The notes under the pieces were generated by a model. It made no database searches. It worked only from the letters and a program-made list of their open reading frames with translations, and was not told the origin of the DNA. Shown in pieces: positions 1-9,543 of a DNA stretch of 17,093 bases. Position numbers and translations under genes: made by a program. Every line of letters begins with the position of its first letter. The stretch's first letter is position 1. This stretch comes from an uncultured Eubacteriales bacterium (GTDB lineage: Bacteria > Bacillota > Clostridia > Oscillospirales > CAG-382), in assembly GCA_934479825.1 (NCBI GenBank), contig CAKSOW010000043.1:1-17093 (forward strand), read 5' to 3'.

Positions 1-275
1 TTCCTTTTGTGTCCATCCTTTTTTTTGCTTGCACTTACATTGTAAATTCAAGCAAGCGAAAAAGTAACACAAAAAACGTCTCTTTTGGAAACTTTTCGGG
101 AAAAGAAAAGCTTCCTCTAAAAGCCCCTATCCGGGCTTTCCGGAAAAGAAAGGCAATCCCAAAGTGCCACTTTGGTTGCTTTCCGAAAAGTAACAACGGC
201 TCCCTAGCCGCCCCTTTCGGGGCGGCAAACTCACGCTTGCGCGTGAGAATCGGCAGGCGGCAAAGCCGCCCTTTA
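1..275 (-). repeat. Hairpin-mosaic intergenic repeat, copy 1 (inverted)
   Basis: This gene-free block is a chain of short inverted repeats. Clear stems are GGCGGC/GCCGCC (256-261 with 265-270), CTCACGC/GCGTGAG (230-236 with 241-247), GCCGCCCC/GGGGCGGC (207-214 with 219-226), a GTTGCTTT/AAAGTAAC stem with one G-U pair (175-182 with 187-194) and CCAAAGTG/CACTTTGG (159-166 with 168-175). Read on the minus strand, the hairpins come in the same order, with the same connecting sequence (CCGCCTGCCGAT, GAGCCGTTGTTAC versus GAACCGTTGTTAC), as the block at 9331-9431. Further along the minus strand it also matches the block at 16909-17030 (CCGGAAAGCCCGGA, then GAGACG followed by a T-rich stem). Long overlapping reading frames cross it on both strands but carry no ribosome site or recognisable protein. 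Its far end lies outside the window. Confidence 0.8.
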
Positions 276-370
276 AATTCGACACGATACGCGCAAATTG
301 TTAACAAAACCGACAATCTTTCCTGTACTTTTTCGACTACAATAATAAGGAATGGAAATATCAAACACTG
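276..370 (+). promoter_or_regulatory. htpG upstream region, promoter not resolved
   Basis: About 95 AT-rich bases separate the repeat from the htpG ribosome site. A perfect 10-bp palindrome TTGTTAACAA lies at 298-307 and could be an operator. TACAAT at 338-343 is a possible -10 box, but no convincing -35 box sits 16-18 bases upstream of it. The CIRCE operator of HrcA (TTAGCACTC-N9-GAGTGCTAA) is absent, so classic HrcA control is not supported here. The promoter call is weak. Confidence 0.25.
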
Positions 371-385
371 AAAGGAGTCTTTTCC

Positions 386-2299
386 ATGAGTGAAAATCAA
401 GTAAAAAAAGGCGGTATCTCCGTCGAAACCAAAAATATTTTCCCGGTCATCAAAAAATGGCTTTATTCGGATAAGGATATTTTCGTGCGTGAACTGGTCT
501 CCAACGCGTGCGACGCCATAACTAAGCACAAACGTCTCGTTTCTCTCGGCGAAACCGAGTCGGACGGCGCTCCTTACCGCATTGACGTGACCCTCGACAA
601 CGACCTCGGCACACTCACATTTTCCGATAACGGTATCGGTATGAACGCCGAAGAAATCGACAAATATATCAACCAGATCGCCCTTTCCGGCGCTGTGGAT
701 TTCATTCAGAAATACGAAAAAGCCGATGCAGACGCCAAATCCGAGGGGACGGGCGGTATCATCGGTCATTTCGGCCTCGGCTTTTATTCGGCGTTTATGA
801 TTGCCGATAAAGTCGAAATTCTCTCCAAATCGTGGCATGATGACAAGGCCGTCCTTTGGAAAGGATCGGATGAGGGCGATTATGAAATGAGTGAAACCGA
901 CGAACGCACGTCGCGCGGTACGGATATCATTCTTCATATCAACGAGGAGGAAAAAGAATACGCAAACGGCTTCAAAATAAAGGAAATCCTCGAAAAATTC
1001 TGCTCTTTCATGCCGGTTGAAATCTATTTTAACGAGCTTCCCGAAAAGGAAGAACCCAAAAAAGAGGAAAACGGCGAAGAAACGCCCAAAGCCGCCCCTG
1101 CTCCCATCAATGACATCCATCCTCTTTGGCTCAAACGTCCCGGCGACTGCACCGAAGAGGAATATAAGGAGTTCTATCATAAAGTCTTTCACGATTACCG
1201 CGAACCACTCTTCTGGATTCATATCAATGCCGACTATCCGCTCAATTTCAAGGGAATTTTATATTTCCCGAAAATGGAAAACGAATTCGGCAATTATGAA
1301 GGCCAGGTCAAACTGTACTATAATCAGGTCTTTGTAGCAGATAACATCAAAGAAGTGATTCCGGAATATCTGCTCTTGCTGAAAGGCGTTCTGGATTGTC
1401 CGGATCTGCCGCTCAACGTTTCGCGCAGCTATTTGCAGACCAATGGCTATGTCTCCAAGATTTCGGCTCACATTGTCAAAAAGGTCGGCGATAAGATCAA
1501 CGCGCTGTTCAATACCGAACGCGAAAAATACGAGGGCATGTGGGACGACATGAAACTGTTCGTCGAATACGGCTGTGTGCGCGACCGGAAGTTCTTTGAT
1601 AAAGTTAAAGACAGCGTGCTGTATAAGACGACGGCCGGAAAATATATGACACTTGCCGAATATGCCGCCGCAAACGAGCATTTCGATAAGAAAGTTTACT
1701 ACACCGACGATAAGAAACAGCAGGCGGCCTATATCGCCATGTTCGACAAACAAAATGTGCCGATCGTGATGCTGGATAAAATGCTGGACATCCAGTTTGT
1801 CAGCGCAGTGGAACACGCGGATTTAGATGAAACGCTCAAAGACGTGAAGTTTGTCCGTGTGGACAGCGGCGTCAGCGATATATTAAAGGAAGAAAATAAC
1901 GAGCAGAATAAAGAAAACAATGAAAAGCTCGTGAAATTCTTTGAAAAAACCTTAAATAAGGGCGAACATTTCAAAATTGTCTGTGAGACGCTCAAAGACG
2001 CGTCTGTTCCGGCATTCTTGGGCCTTTCCGAGGAATCGCGCCGCTTTGCCGATATGATGAAATTGTACGGCGGCGGTATGAATGCCGGGCTTCCCGAAGA
2101 GCTGACGCTGTCGCTCAACCTTTCCAATTCGCTCACCGAAAAGTTGGAAAAGCGGATTGCCGACGGTATGGAGGACGAATTGTCCGAAAAACTGGCCAAG
2201 CAGGTCTACATGCTGGCACTTGTGGCGGCAAGACCGCTTGAAGCGGATGAGCTGTCCGAATTCCTTGCGCTGTCTTCGGAGCTTTATACAAGATTGTAA
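386..2299 (+). CDS. htpG: HtpG, bacterial Hsp90 molecular chaperone
   Basis: A cytoplasmic ATP-dependent chaperone that works as a dimer on late folding intermediates and stress-damaged proteins. The GHKL ATPase signatures are intact: RELVSNACDA (residues 35-44, with catalytic Glu36 and Mg-binding Asn40), DNGIGM (81-86) and GHFGLGFYSAF (127-137). The middle domain carries the ATPase-activating arginine in LPLNVSRSYLQ (Arg347). A charged Lys/Glu/Pro-rich linker (about 218-242) joins the N-terminal and middle domains, and the C-terminal dimerisation domain ends at 637. Length is normal for the family (E. coli HtpG is 624). The ATG is preceded by AAAGGAG (371-377) with an 8-base spacer, which fixes the start. 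The lid loop (about 100-126) and SRSYLQ differ from the E. coli forms but look like Clostridia-type variants. It is probably monocistronic; the next gene has its own promoter. Function is known from the family. Confidence 0.97.
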   Translation: MSENQVKKGGISVETKNIFPVIKKWLYSDKDIFVRELVSNACDAITKHKRLVSLGETESDGAPYRIDVTLDNDLGTLTFSDNGIGMNAEEIDKYINQIALSGAVDFIQKYEKADADAKSEGTGGIIGHFGLGFYSAFMIADKVEILSKSWHDDKAVLWKGSDEGDYEMSETDERTSRGTDIILHINEEEKEYANGFKIKEILEKFCSFMPVEIYFNELPEKEEPKKEENGEETPKAAPAPINDIHPLWLKRPGDCTEEEYKEFYHKVFHDYREPLFWIHINADYPLNFKGILYFPKMENEFGNYEGQVKLYYNQVFVADNIKEVIPEYLLLLKGVLDCPDLPLNVSRSYLQTNGYVSKISAHIVKKVGDKINALFNTEREKYEGMWDDMKLFVEYGCVRDRKFFDKVKDSVLYKTTAGKYMTLAEYAAANEHFDKKVYYTDDKKQQAAYIAMFDKQNVPIVMLDKMLDIQFVSAVEHADLDETLKDVKFVRVDSGVSDILKEENNEQNKENNEKLVKFFEKTLNKGEHFKIVCETLKDASVPAFLGLSEESRRFADMMKLYGGGMNAGLPEELTLSLNLSNSLTEKLEKRIADGMEDELSEKLAKQVYMLALVAARPLEADELSEFLALSSELYTRL

Positions 2300-2453
2300 C
2301 CGAATGTTTGTGCAACACGCACAAAAAGAAAACAAAACATGAATACGCAGACACAAAATGTAGTGGTTGAAAAAGGCTGATCACATATATCTTGTAAAGA
2401 TGTGTATAAAGTAACAATTCCGCAGATTTGTTCGGGAATTTTATTTGTAACTA
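2300..2453. other. Intergenic spacer after htpG, no clear terminator
   Basis: An AT-rich stretch with one small perfect hairpin, TTTGTGC/GCACAAA (2307-2313 with 2319-2325), eight bases after the htpG stop codon. It is followed by AAGAAAAC rather than a T-run, so it does not have the form of an intrinsic terminator for htpG. A second weak hairpin with G-U pairs lies near 2385-2410. I see no small gene or RNA here. Read-through from htpG into the next gene cannot be excluded. Confidence 0.4.
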
Positions 2454-2482
2454 TTGACAATAAAAATGTTTTGTTGTATAAT
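2454..2482 (+). promoter_or_regulatory. Perfect-consensus sigma-A promoter of the SLH protein gene
   Basis: TTGACA (2454-2459), a 17-base spacer and TATAAT (2477-2482) match the housekeeping consensus exactly. Transcription would start near 2489, giving a leader of about 100 bases before the ATG at 2590. The leader ends in AAAGGAG (2573-2579). Such a promoter implies strong, mainly constitutive expression, which fits an abundant cell-surface protein. The -10 context TGTATAATAT is the same as in the promoter at 10544-10572. Confidence 0.9.
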
Positions 2483-2589
2483 ATGGTCGTAATTCTATAT
2501 GGGATAGCTGTCTGTATATGGCCCAAAACGCTGTATCGGCGGCTTTCCGGAGTGAGTACACACATTACTTTTAAAGGAGTGCAGTCCAC

Positions 2590-5500
2590 ATGAAAAAAAT
2601 CCTCAGCTTAATCCTGTGCCTTGCGACGATTTTCTCGTCTGTGGCGTTTTGCGTACCGGCAATCGCGGCAGATATTGATTTCGGCGTAGAAACCGGCGAG
2701 GATCAAGCAACCCTGCCCGACATGGAAGAGGAGGAAGACGAAGCCGCGCTTGCGGAAGACGAGCTTACTCTCCCTGTCTTCTATGATTTTGAAGACGGTG
2801 TTGTTCCGGCAAACATTACACCGAACGATTCCAAAACGACTCTTTCTATCGTCGAAAAAGGCGAAGGGAAAGCGTTACAGGTCGCTGTAAGTGCAGGTAC
2901 GGCCACGGTCAAGAGACGTATTACGTTCGATCTTACCGAGGGAGTTCTTCCGGCAGCCAGCTACAAGGTTTCCTTTGATTTTGCCTCGGATAAGTATCCG
3001 GCAAACGGCCATGTGCTTAACGTTTATTACAGAACGACGGTCGAAGGAAAGATCACAGCCACGCCTATCACGGGTACAGGCTATACCGTAAAGGAAGACG
3101 GAAAGCTCTCCTTTACCATGACGTTTACAGAACCGAAGACGCCGTTTTCCATTCAGATCGCAGACAGCGTTGACAAAACGAAACCGGCGGCAACCTATAC
3201 GATCGATAACTTCAAGTTTGAAGAAGTTCCTACGCCTGCCACCATCGCTTTCAATGCAAACGGCGGTGAAGGAACCCAAGAGTCGATTGTAACCGAAACC
3301 GGCGCAACCGTTACGCTCCCTGAACCGACCATTACCCGCAAGTATTATGACTTTTTGGGTTGGTTCAAGCAGGGCGACAGCGAAGACAAACTCGCTACTA
3401 CTTATACCGTTTCCAGACAAGACTTAGACAAAGATTATAAAGTTACGTTCTTTGCCGCTTGGAAGAGAAGAACTTTCGACGTTAACTTTGATTTTAACGG
3501 CGGCGCTTCCACACTTCCGGCCAAATACACCATCAACGAAGGCGAATCCAAGACGATGAACCTTCCCACAGCCACCGAGGTCAAGCTTTCCAAGAACCTG
3601 CTCGTTGGTTGGACGGATTCCAAAGGCAACGAATATGCTTGCGGTCAGTCCGTGACCCTCACCGAACCAGACACCCTCACGGCTGTCTGGCGCGATGTTT
3701 CCGATTACGGAACCGTTATTGCAACCGGCTTTACCGGTCATGACGGCAAGACCAAGGATGTTGACCCGCGTTATCCGGGTATCCGCTATACCCTCCCGAC
3801 CGCGCTTGACCCCAACGGCGTCACGCTCGGCAACCTGAACCTCGCAAATGCTTCTGCTGTCGAATACGACGAAAAAGAAAATGTTCTTATCGTTTATCCG
3901 AAAGCAGAAAACGCGCGCACCGGCAGCACGATCTCGTTTGCTTACACGCAGACCATGATCGAAACGGCAGACCACAAATCGCTTCTTACGATCCCGGCTG
4001 CCTCTATCAAGCTTGCCGCTACATATGCAGGCATCTATGATAACCTCTTCCCCTACGGCGACGCAGAGGGCGCTTATCTTCCTTACTCTGCTTCGACCGG
4101 CTCAAACGGAAGCGTTGCCGCAGAACGTGCCGAAGAAAACGGCAACCACTATTCGTCTTTGAAAATTGTAAAAGACGCCAGCGAATGGCCGCATATGGGT
4201 ATTTACTTCCGCTTTGACAACGGTGCAACCTATAAGTTCAGCGGTCGTTACAGAACCACTGTCGGCGGCGCGGCTCACTTTAACGTTTCATTCCATTGCA
4301 ATAAAGACGAGAATATGCCGTATGCAAATCCGAAACTCGATTTGCATCAAAACAATTGGTATCACTATAAAGGCATTGGCAACTCGAAAGAGTGGCAAAA
4401 CCTCAACTATGAATTTACCGTAAATAAGATCAGCGAAGACGCAAACGAAATTATTTCCGTGTATACCAATCCGAGCGACGGCAAAATGCAGACCTTCGAC
4501 TTGGATGACTTTGCACTTTATAAGAGAATTGACGTTACTTACTCCGCAGGCATCAATGCCGAACTTGTTTCCGGCAAGACTGCTCCTGCTACTCACGGCG
4601 CATATATGGACGGTACCGGTACGACCGTTACTCTCGCATCCGAATGCCCGTATGAACCGATCAACGACGGTTGGAAGCTCAATACCGAAAAGCCTTGGCT
4701 CGACCAGAACGGCAATACCTATGCCGCAGGCGAAACGGTTGATCTCGCCGAGACCGGTGCACTCACCCTTGTTCCGAACCTCACAACCGATAAAGAAACC
4801 GTAACGCTTGCTTTTGTATGCGACGGTTTGAACACGACCATGGCTCCGATTCAGCTTGTCGCCGGCGACACGCTTGATATGACCAAGATCGAAGACGTTA
4901 CCCCGATTGAATCCGGCAAACGCTTCAACGGTTGGTCTGCGACCGGCGAATGGAAAGATGTTCTCCATGGCAAAGTTCAGATCAACAAGAGCATGACCCT
5001 CTATCCGGTCATCAGCTACAACTTCGACTTCGCTGTTGCAAACAACCGCGCTGGTTGGGGTACTTCCAATGCAAAATTCTTAGATGAACTCTACGGAAAC
5101 AGCTGGGTTATTACACAGTCCGGCGGCAGCAACGACGTTCTGTTCAGCAATTATAGCCTCTCCGTTCCGATGAATGAGTATAAATCGATCAATCTTATCT
5201 TTGACGCAACCTATAACGGCGACAGAGCAAGAAAATGGGAGATGGGTACACTTACTGATGGTATCTTCTTCATGAGAGCCGGCGAAGGCGCTTCAGAAGC
5301 AAGACATCAGGGCGGTAAAATTTCGTCCATGACGTCCGACGGTAAATATGCCATTGCTGAGATCGTGATGTACACCAACGCTAACTGGGTAGGCACGCTC
5401 ACTGCTATGCGTATTGACCCGTATCAGAGCATGGAATCGGCCGCTATCCGCGGTATCGAATTTGTCCCGGTTGAAGAATTTGATGAAACCGAAATTCAGC

Positions 5501-8500
5501 TTTCCGGTCTCACCGCTCCGGTGGCCGGTCTGAAAGCCGTAACTTCCTTGAAAGAAACCTCCGGTATTGCTAATGTCAAGGAGATTAAATGGTCTCCGGC
5601 ACTGGCCAACGGTCGTTTTGAAGAGCTTACTGCTTACACTGCAACCATTACTCTTGAACCGAAAACCGGTTCGGGCAAGCGCTTCAAGCCTGAAACCACC
5701 GTTGTTCTCGACGGCGAAAAGGCAATCAGCGAATACGACGAAGAAAGCGGTCTTATTACCGTTACCAAGACGTTTAGCGTAACCGATGCATACAAGAATT
5801 TTGAGTTCGATATCGTCGGACCGGAATCTATTCTGATTGACGGCAAACCGACTCAATACAAAGCCAACTTCACCGTAGACGCCGGCGTTCCTGACAAGTC
5901 GATCACCTGGTCGGTTGACAACACCGCCGTCGCAACGGTTGACGCTTCTACCGGCGCTCTTACGCCGATCAAGAACGGCACCATCGTTCTTACCGCAACT
6001 TCCAACTACAATTATCAGTATTCCAAGAAACTCACGGTTGACATCGATTACTACGATTTCGACATGAGCATTTCCGGTCCTGCCACCATTTTGAAGGCTG
6101 ACAGAACCACCCAGTATAGCTTGTCTGTTATCTGCGACATTACGCTTCCGGATATGACCGCCATTTGGTCGGTTGAATCGGGCGAAATGGACGGCGAAGA
6201 ATTCAAGCCGATCGCAGGCGCAAATTACGCAACCATTACCGAAACCGGTAAGGTTATCCCGAATTCCAACGGTGTTATCCGTGTCAGCGCAACTTCCAAT
6301 TACAACCCGGCAGTTTCCGCTTCTATGCTGGTAACCATTTCTGGCCAGGCTACCAAAGGTAAGATCGTTTACCACCCCGGCACGACCGATAAAGTTATGG
6401 ATATGCCCGAAGAACAGGAAGCATACGGCACCACGGCGCTTTCGACCGAAATGCCTTCCAGAGACGGTTATGTATTCTTAGGCTGGGCTACTTCCGATGA
6501 ATCCGCAGAGTGCGTTGCAAGCGTCATCGTTCCTGCCGAAGAAACGGTTGATGTGTATGCTGTTTGGGGCAAGGGTGTTGTTTGGCTCTACGGTACGGCA
6601 AACAAAGGCAAAGAGGGCTATCAGTCCTTAGCAAGCACGACCGGCTATGTAGGCACCGGCGCAGACTATGATGAAATCAAGCCGAAGGTCGGCGACTATC
6701 GAATCTATATGCCGCTTAATGTCAGCGCAAAGGACTACACCACGGTTTCTATCCGCATGTCCAGCACCAGCACTGCTACTACAAAATTCTACTATAAGAC
6801 GATCTTTACCGATGCAAACAACAACCAGGTTACCATGGGCTACGACACGAATGGATACGCTTATGCAGAAGCACAGTCTGTGGTTAAATCCGTTCCTTAT
6901 GACGGCCTTGATAACTTCAAGACTGTAACGTTCGATGTCCTGAAAGATGATACTGCCGCTACTCCCGGTAAGTGGAGCACGGCCGACAAGGTAGTTCAGA
7001 TCTATGTTGACCCGTGCAAGACGACCGGTCAGAATTTCCGCATTTCTTCCATCGCCGTTCTTACTTCCCCGACCGTAACCTTTAATAAGAATACGACTGA
7101 TACCGTTACCGGTATGCCGAGTTCCACAAAGGTTGCTCTGGGTGGCACGCTTACTGTTAAGGAAACGCCGGTTCGCGAAGGCTACACTTTCTTGGGCTGG
7201 TCGAAGTCCGCTACCGAAAGAGACGTTGTCAAGACGACCTACGGTATTGCAGGCGATGTTACCCTGTACGCTGTATGGGATAAGACCGTTGACCTCGATC
7301 CGACCGAAGATGGTTCTGTCATCAAGTATCCTGTAAGCGGTATTGAAGCAAACCATACGGCAATTCTCGTCAAGGTCGGCACGACCAAGGGCGTCGAAGT
7401 TGGTTTCACTTACACCGACGCTAACGGCGAAACCCAGACGCTTGCTCCGGTCAAGACCAATGCAAACGGCTATGCTGTTATCGATTTGAGAGATGTTGAA
7501 AGACCGATTAGTGATGCGGCTGTTACCATCCCGTCGAACTATACGGCAACCAGCATTCTCCTTTCGGACTATGCAACAGCTAATGCAACAGCCAATAAGG
7601 TAAACAACTCCGGTTCGTCCAGCTCCGGTAAGGGCGGCAGCACCGGCGGCGGTAAATACAACTACGACAACACTGTTTCCGATATCAAGAATAACGGCAA
7701 GCAGTATGAAGTCGGTGGTATCACAAGCGGTGACGGCACGGCTAAGTCCGTACTTTCCGAATCCGCTGCTGAGGGCACGATCCTCTTCAACTTCGATGAA
7801 GAATATGAAAAAGAATTCTTCAAGGAACTCCGTCAGATGACGCTTTCCGGCATGGATTCCAGCGTTATTTCGTACAGATCCAACGGTAAGGCTTCCGGTT
7901 CTTCGGATAGCCCGGCACTCTTCACCGGCGCTCTTGCAATTGACGCCGCAACGCACAAATACGTTGTTGTCAAGGCAAAACAGTCCGGATTATCCAATGG
8001 CAATCTCCGCATTTACTTCCATAACGACAGCACAGGCTTCTCCGAAGCACAGGCTGAAACCCAAAAACTCGGCGAGGGTGATTATTCCATGCTCGTCTAT
8101 GATATGGGTGCTAAGGAAGGCTGGAAAGACACGATTTCCGCCATGTTCTTCTCGCTCGACGGCGACGTTAAGGGCGTAGTCGATATCGACTGGATCATGT
8201 TCACCGATAAGGTTCCGGAAAGCATGGATGAAATAAACGGCGCTAAGGTCAACTTCCCGGTTGTCAACAAAGACGCAATGCCGTTTACCGATGTCAAGAG
8301 CGACGATTGGTTCAATGCCGAAGTGGCTAATGCTTACAAGCTTGGCTTTGTCGAAGGCACCACCGCTACCACGTTTGAACCGGAAGGATCGGTTACGATC
8401 GCAGAAGCTATTACGCTTGCTGTCCGTCTCAACTATATCTACAACGGAAAGAACCTTCCCAAGGCTGCAACCACGGGCGATTGGTTCAAACCGTTTGTTG

Positions 8501-9267
8501 ACGCGGCTGTCCGCGAAGGCATCATCAAGGCTAACCAGTTTGCCGAATACGACGTACCCGCTCCCAGAAAGCAGGTAGCCGCTATCATGGCAAAGGCTCT
8601 GCCCAGCAACTTCTACGAAAAGATGAACGTATTCACCGAAGTTCCGGATCTCGATAAGAAAGACGCAACTTACAGTGCCGTTCTCAAACTCTACAACGCC
8701 GGTATCGTTATCGGTTCGGATGACAAGTTCAACTTCTTACCGGAAAGCACCATTACCCGTGCTGAAATCGCGGCAATCGTCAACCGTATTGCTGAACCGG
8801 CTAACCGCAAGAGAGTCGTTACCGAAGCAGAAATCGAGTCCAAGAAGAAGAAGTATTACGCAGATGATATCGCTTCTACCTGTTCTCTCGGCAACTGCAC
8901 AGCTACCAAGATGACTGCAAAAGACGGTGTTGCTTGGGCAACCGGTAAGTCGAATGACCCGATCGTTTACCTCGGCGACCTTCTCGGCCAGATCAACGGC
9001 AAGGAAGTCAAGAAGATCACTTTCGGTCTGAAATGGGATTCTTCTAAGGTTACCATGGCTCCGGGTATCTTCTTTACGACTACATCCGGCGGTTGGGCTG
9101 CTGAAAGATATATTAAGGCTGAAAAGTCTACGGAACATGAAAATGGCATTGTTGATTACGTTGTTACGACATCGGCTAACTCGCAGTTTGAAAACGTAAA
9201 AGAAATCCGTTTCGACCCGTTTGACGCAGCACAGGAATTCGGTATTGCCTATATCATTCTTGAATAA
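2590..9267 (+). CDS. Giant secreted SLH-domain surface protein with InlB and BIG2-like repeats
   Basis: A 2225-residue exported protein, probably a wall-bound adhesin or glycan-binding surface-layer component; the exact role is unknown. Order: signal peptide (1 to about 26, ending PAIAA); acidic linker; beta module (61-215); two InlB-type repeats (218-292, 296-368; ...FLGW...AAW pattern); an unassigned beta region (373-480); CBM4/9-like module (482-646); two divergent InlB repeats (648-730, 736-809); module with W933 and RIDPY (941-945); Ig-like region (967-1070); two BIG2-like domains (1072-1155, 1156-1251); InlB repeat (1258-1327); module with VDPC (1473-1476); InlB repeat (1495-1564); Ser/Gly hinge (1671-1689); another beta module (to about 1885); three SLH domains (about 1898-1942, 1962-2005, 2018-2070); C-terminal module with RFDPF (2207-2211). 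SLH domains normally bind pyruvylated secondary wall polymers; only the third keeps ITRAE. No catalytic domain is recognised. Start: AAAGGAG ten bases upstream. It has its own promoter and terminator. Confidence 0.9.
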   Translation: MKKILSLILCLATIFSSVAFCVPAIAADIDFGVETGEDQATLPDMEEEEDEAALAEDELTLPVFYDFEDGVVPANITPNDSKTTLSIVEKGEGKALQVAVSAGTATVKRRITFDLTEGVLPAASYKVSFDFASDKYPANGHVLNVYYRTTVEGKITATPITGTGYTVKEDGKLSFTMTFTEPKTPFSIQIADSVDKTKPAATYTIDNFKFEEVPTPATIAFNANGGEGTQESIVTETGATVTLPEPTITRKYYDFLGWFKQGDSEDKLATTYTVSRQDLDKDYKVTFFAAWKRRTFDVNFDFNGGASTLPAKYTINEGESKTMNLPTATEVKLSKNLLVGWTDSKGNEYACGQSVTLTEPDTLTAVWRDVSDYGTVIATGFTGHDGKTKDVDPRYPGIRYTLPTALDPNGVTLGNLNLANASAVEYDEKENVLIVYPKAENARTGSTISFAYTQTMIETADHKSLLTIPAASIKLAATYAGIYDNLFPYGDAEGAYLPYSASTGSNGSVAAERAEENGNHYSSLKIVKDASEWPHMGIYFRFDNGATYKFSGRYRTTVGGAAHFNVSFHCNKDENMPYANPKLDLHQNNWYHYKGIGNSKEWQNLNYEFTVNKISEDANEIISVYTNPSDGKMQTFDLDDFALYKRIDVTYSAGINAELVSGKTAPATHGAYMDGTGTTVTLASECPYEPINDGWKLNTEKPWLDQNGNTYAAGETVDLAETGALTLVPNLTTDKETVTLAFVCDGLNTTMAPIQLVAGDTLDMTKIEDVTPIESGKRFNGWSATGEWKDVLHGKVQINKSMTLYPVISYNFDFAVANNRAGWGTSNAKFLDELYGNSWVITQSGGSNDVLFSNYSLSVPMNEYKSINLIFDATYNGDRARKWEMGTLTDGIFFMRAGEGASEARHQGGKISSMTSDGKYAIAEIVMYTNANWVGTLTAMRIDPYQSMESAAIRGIEFVPVEEFDETEIQLSGLTAPVAGLKAVTSLKETSGIANVKEIKWSPALANGRFEELTAYTATITLEPKTGSGKRFKPETTVVLDGEKAISEYDEESGLITVTKTFSVTDAYKNFEFDIVGPESILIDGKPTQYKANFTVDAGVPDKSITWSVDNTAVATVDASTGALTPIKNGTIVLTATSNYNYQYSKKLTVDIDYYDFDMSISGPATILKADRTTQYSLSVICDITLPDMTAIWSVESGEMDGEEFKPIAGANYATITETGKVIPNSNGVIRVSATSNYNPAVSASMLVTISGQATKGKIVYHPGTTDKVMDMPEEQEAYGTTALSTEMPSRDGYVFLGWATSDESAECVASVIVPAEETVDVYAVWGKGVVWLYGTANKGKEGYQSLASTTGYVGTGADYDEIKPKVGDYRIYMPLNVSAKDYTTVSIRMSSTSTATTKFYYKTIFTDANNNQVTMGYDTNGYAYAEAQSVVKSVPYDGLDNFKTVTFDVLKDDTAATPGKWSTADKVVQIYVDPCKTTGQNFRISSIAVLTSPTVTFNKNTTDTVTGMPSSTKVALGGTLTVKETPVREGYTFLGWSKSATERDVVKTTYGIAGDVTLYAVWDKTVDLDPTEDGSVIKYPVSGIEANHTAILVKVGTTKGVEVGFTYTDANGETQTLAPVKTNANGYAVIDLRDVERPISDAAVTIPSNYTATSILLSDYATANATANKVNNSGSSSSGKGGSTGGGKYNYDNTVSDIKNNGKQYEVGGITSGDGTAKSVLSESAAEGTILFNFDEEYEKEFFKELRQMTLSGMDSSVISYRSNGKASGSSDSPALFTGALAIDAATHKYVVVKAKQSGLSNGNLRIYFHNDSTGFSEAQAETQKLGEGDYSMLVYDMGAKEGWKDTISAMFFSLDGDVKGVVDIDWIMFTDKVPESMDEINGAKVNFPVVNKDAMPFTDVKSDDWFNAEVANAYKLGFVEGTTATTFEPEGSVTIAEAITLAVRLNYIYNGKNLPKAATTGDWFKPFVDAAVREGIIKANQFAEYDVPAPRKQVAAIMAKALPSNFYEKMNVFTEVPDLDKKDATYSAVLKLYNAGIVIGSDDKFNFLPESTITRAEIAAIVNRIAEPANRKRVVTEAEIESKKKKYYADDIASTCSLGNCTATKMTAKDGVAWATGKSNDPIVYLGDLLGQINGKEVKKITFGLKWDSSKVTMAPGIFFTTTSGGWAAERYIKAEKSTEHENGIVDYVVTTSANSQFENVKEIRFDPFDAAQEFGIAYIILE

Positions 9268-9294
9268 TCAAATACAGAATTCGTAAAACAGATG

Positions 9295-9327
9295 AAAAGG
9301 ACTGTCGCTTGGCGACAGTCCTTTTTG
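9295..9327 (+). terminator. Intrinsic terminator of the SLH protein gene
   Basis: A perfect inverted repeat with GC core GGACTGTCGC (9299-9308) pairs with GCGACAGTCC (9312-9321) around a 3-base loop. Flanking A-runs and T-runs lengthen the stem, and the downstream arm runs into CTTTTTG. It begins 27 bases after the stop codon at 9267. This is a textbook Rho-independent terminator. Confidence 0.95.
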
Positions 9328-9505
9328 TCTATAAAGGCGGCTTGCCGCCTGCCGATGCTCACGTGGAGCGTGAGTCTGCCGCCCTGAATGGGCGGCTGGG
9401 AACCGTTGTTACTTTACGGAAAAGTAACAACAGAGGTATGTCTTTCTTTTTTGGAAAAGCATGGAAAAAGCGCTTTTCGTTTTGCGAAAAGCCTGGAAAG
9501 TGGCT

Positions 9506-9543
9506 CTTAGGGAAATTTTCCTTTTTTAGAAAATTTCCCTAAG
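9506..9543. repeat. 15-bp perfect hairpin within copy 2
   Basis: CTTAGGGAAATTTTC (9506-9520) pairs perfectly with 9529-9543 around an 8-base T-rich loop. The equivalent in copy 3 is TTAGGGAAATTT (16932-16943) paired with 16956-16967. The motif is nearly symmetrical, so as RNA it would form on either strand. It lies about 180 bases past the terminator. Confidence 0.85.

Noticed and set aside
276..385. CIRCE/HrcA heat-shock operator before htpG
   Set aside because: The TTAGCACTC-N9-GAGTGCTAA pattern is absent; only an unrelated 10-bp palindrome is seen.
35..1222. Long open frame on the minus strand opposite the start of htpG (395 codons)
   Set aside because: It is a shadow of htpG codon use, crosses the upstream repeat, and its translation looks like nothing known.
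2307..2325. Hairpin after htpG as an intrinsic terminator
   Set aside because: The stem is followed by A-rich sequence, not a T-run, on the coding strand.
5293..7956. Long minus-strand frames opposite the SLH protein gene (360 and 442 codons)
   Set aside because: They run antisense to clear InlB and BIG2-like repeats, have no ribosome sites, and are Cys/Arg-rich shadows.
9309..9542. 77-codon plus-strand frame behind the SLH gene
   Set aside because: It begins inside the terminator and consists of the hairpin repeat; there is no ribosome site.
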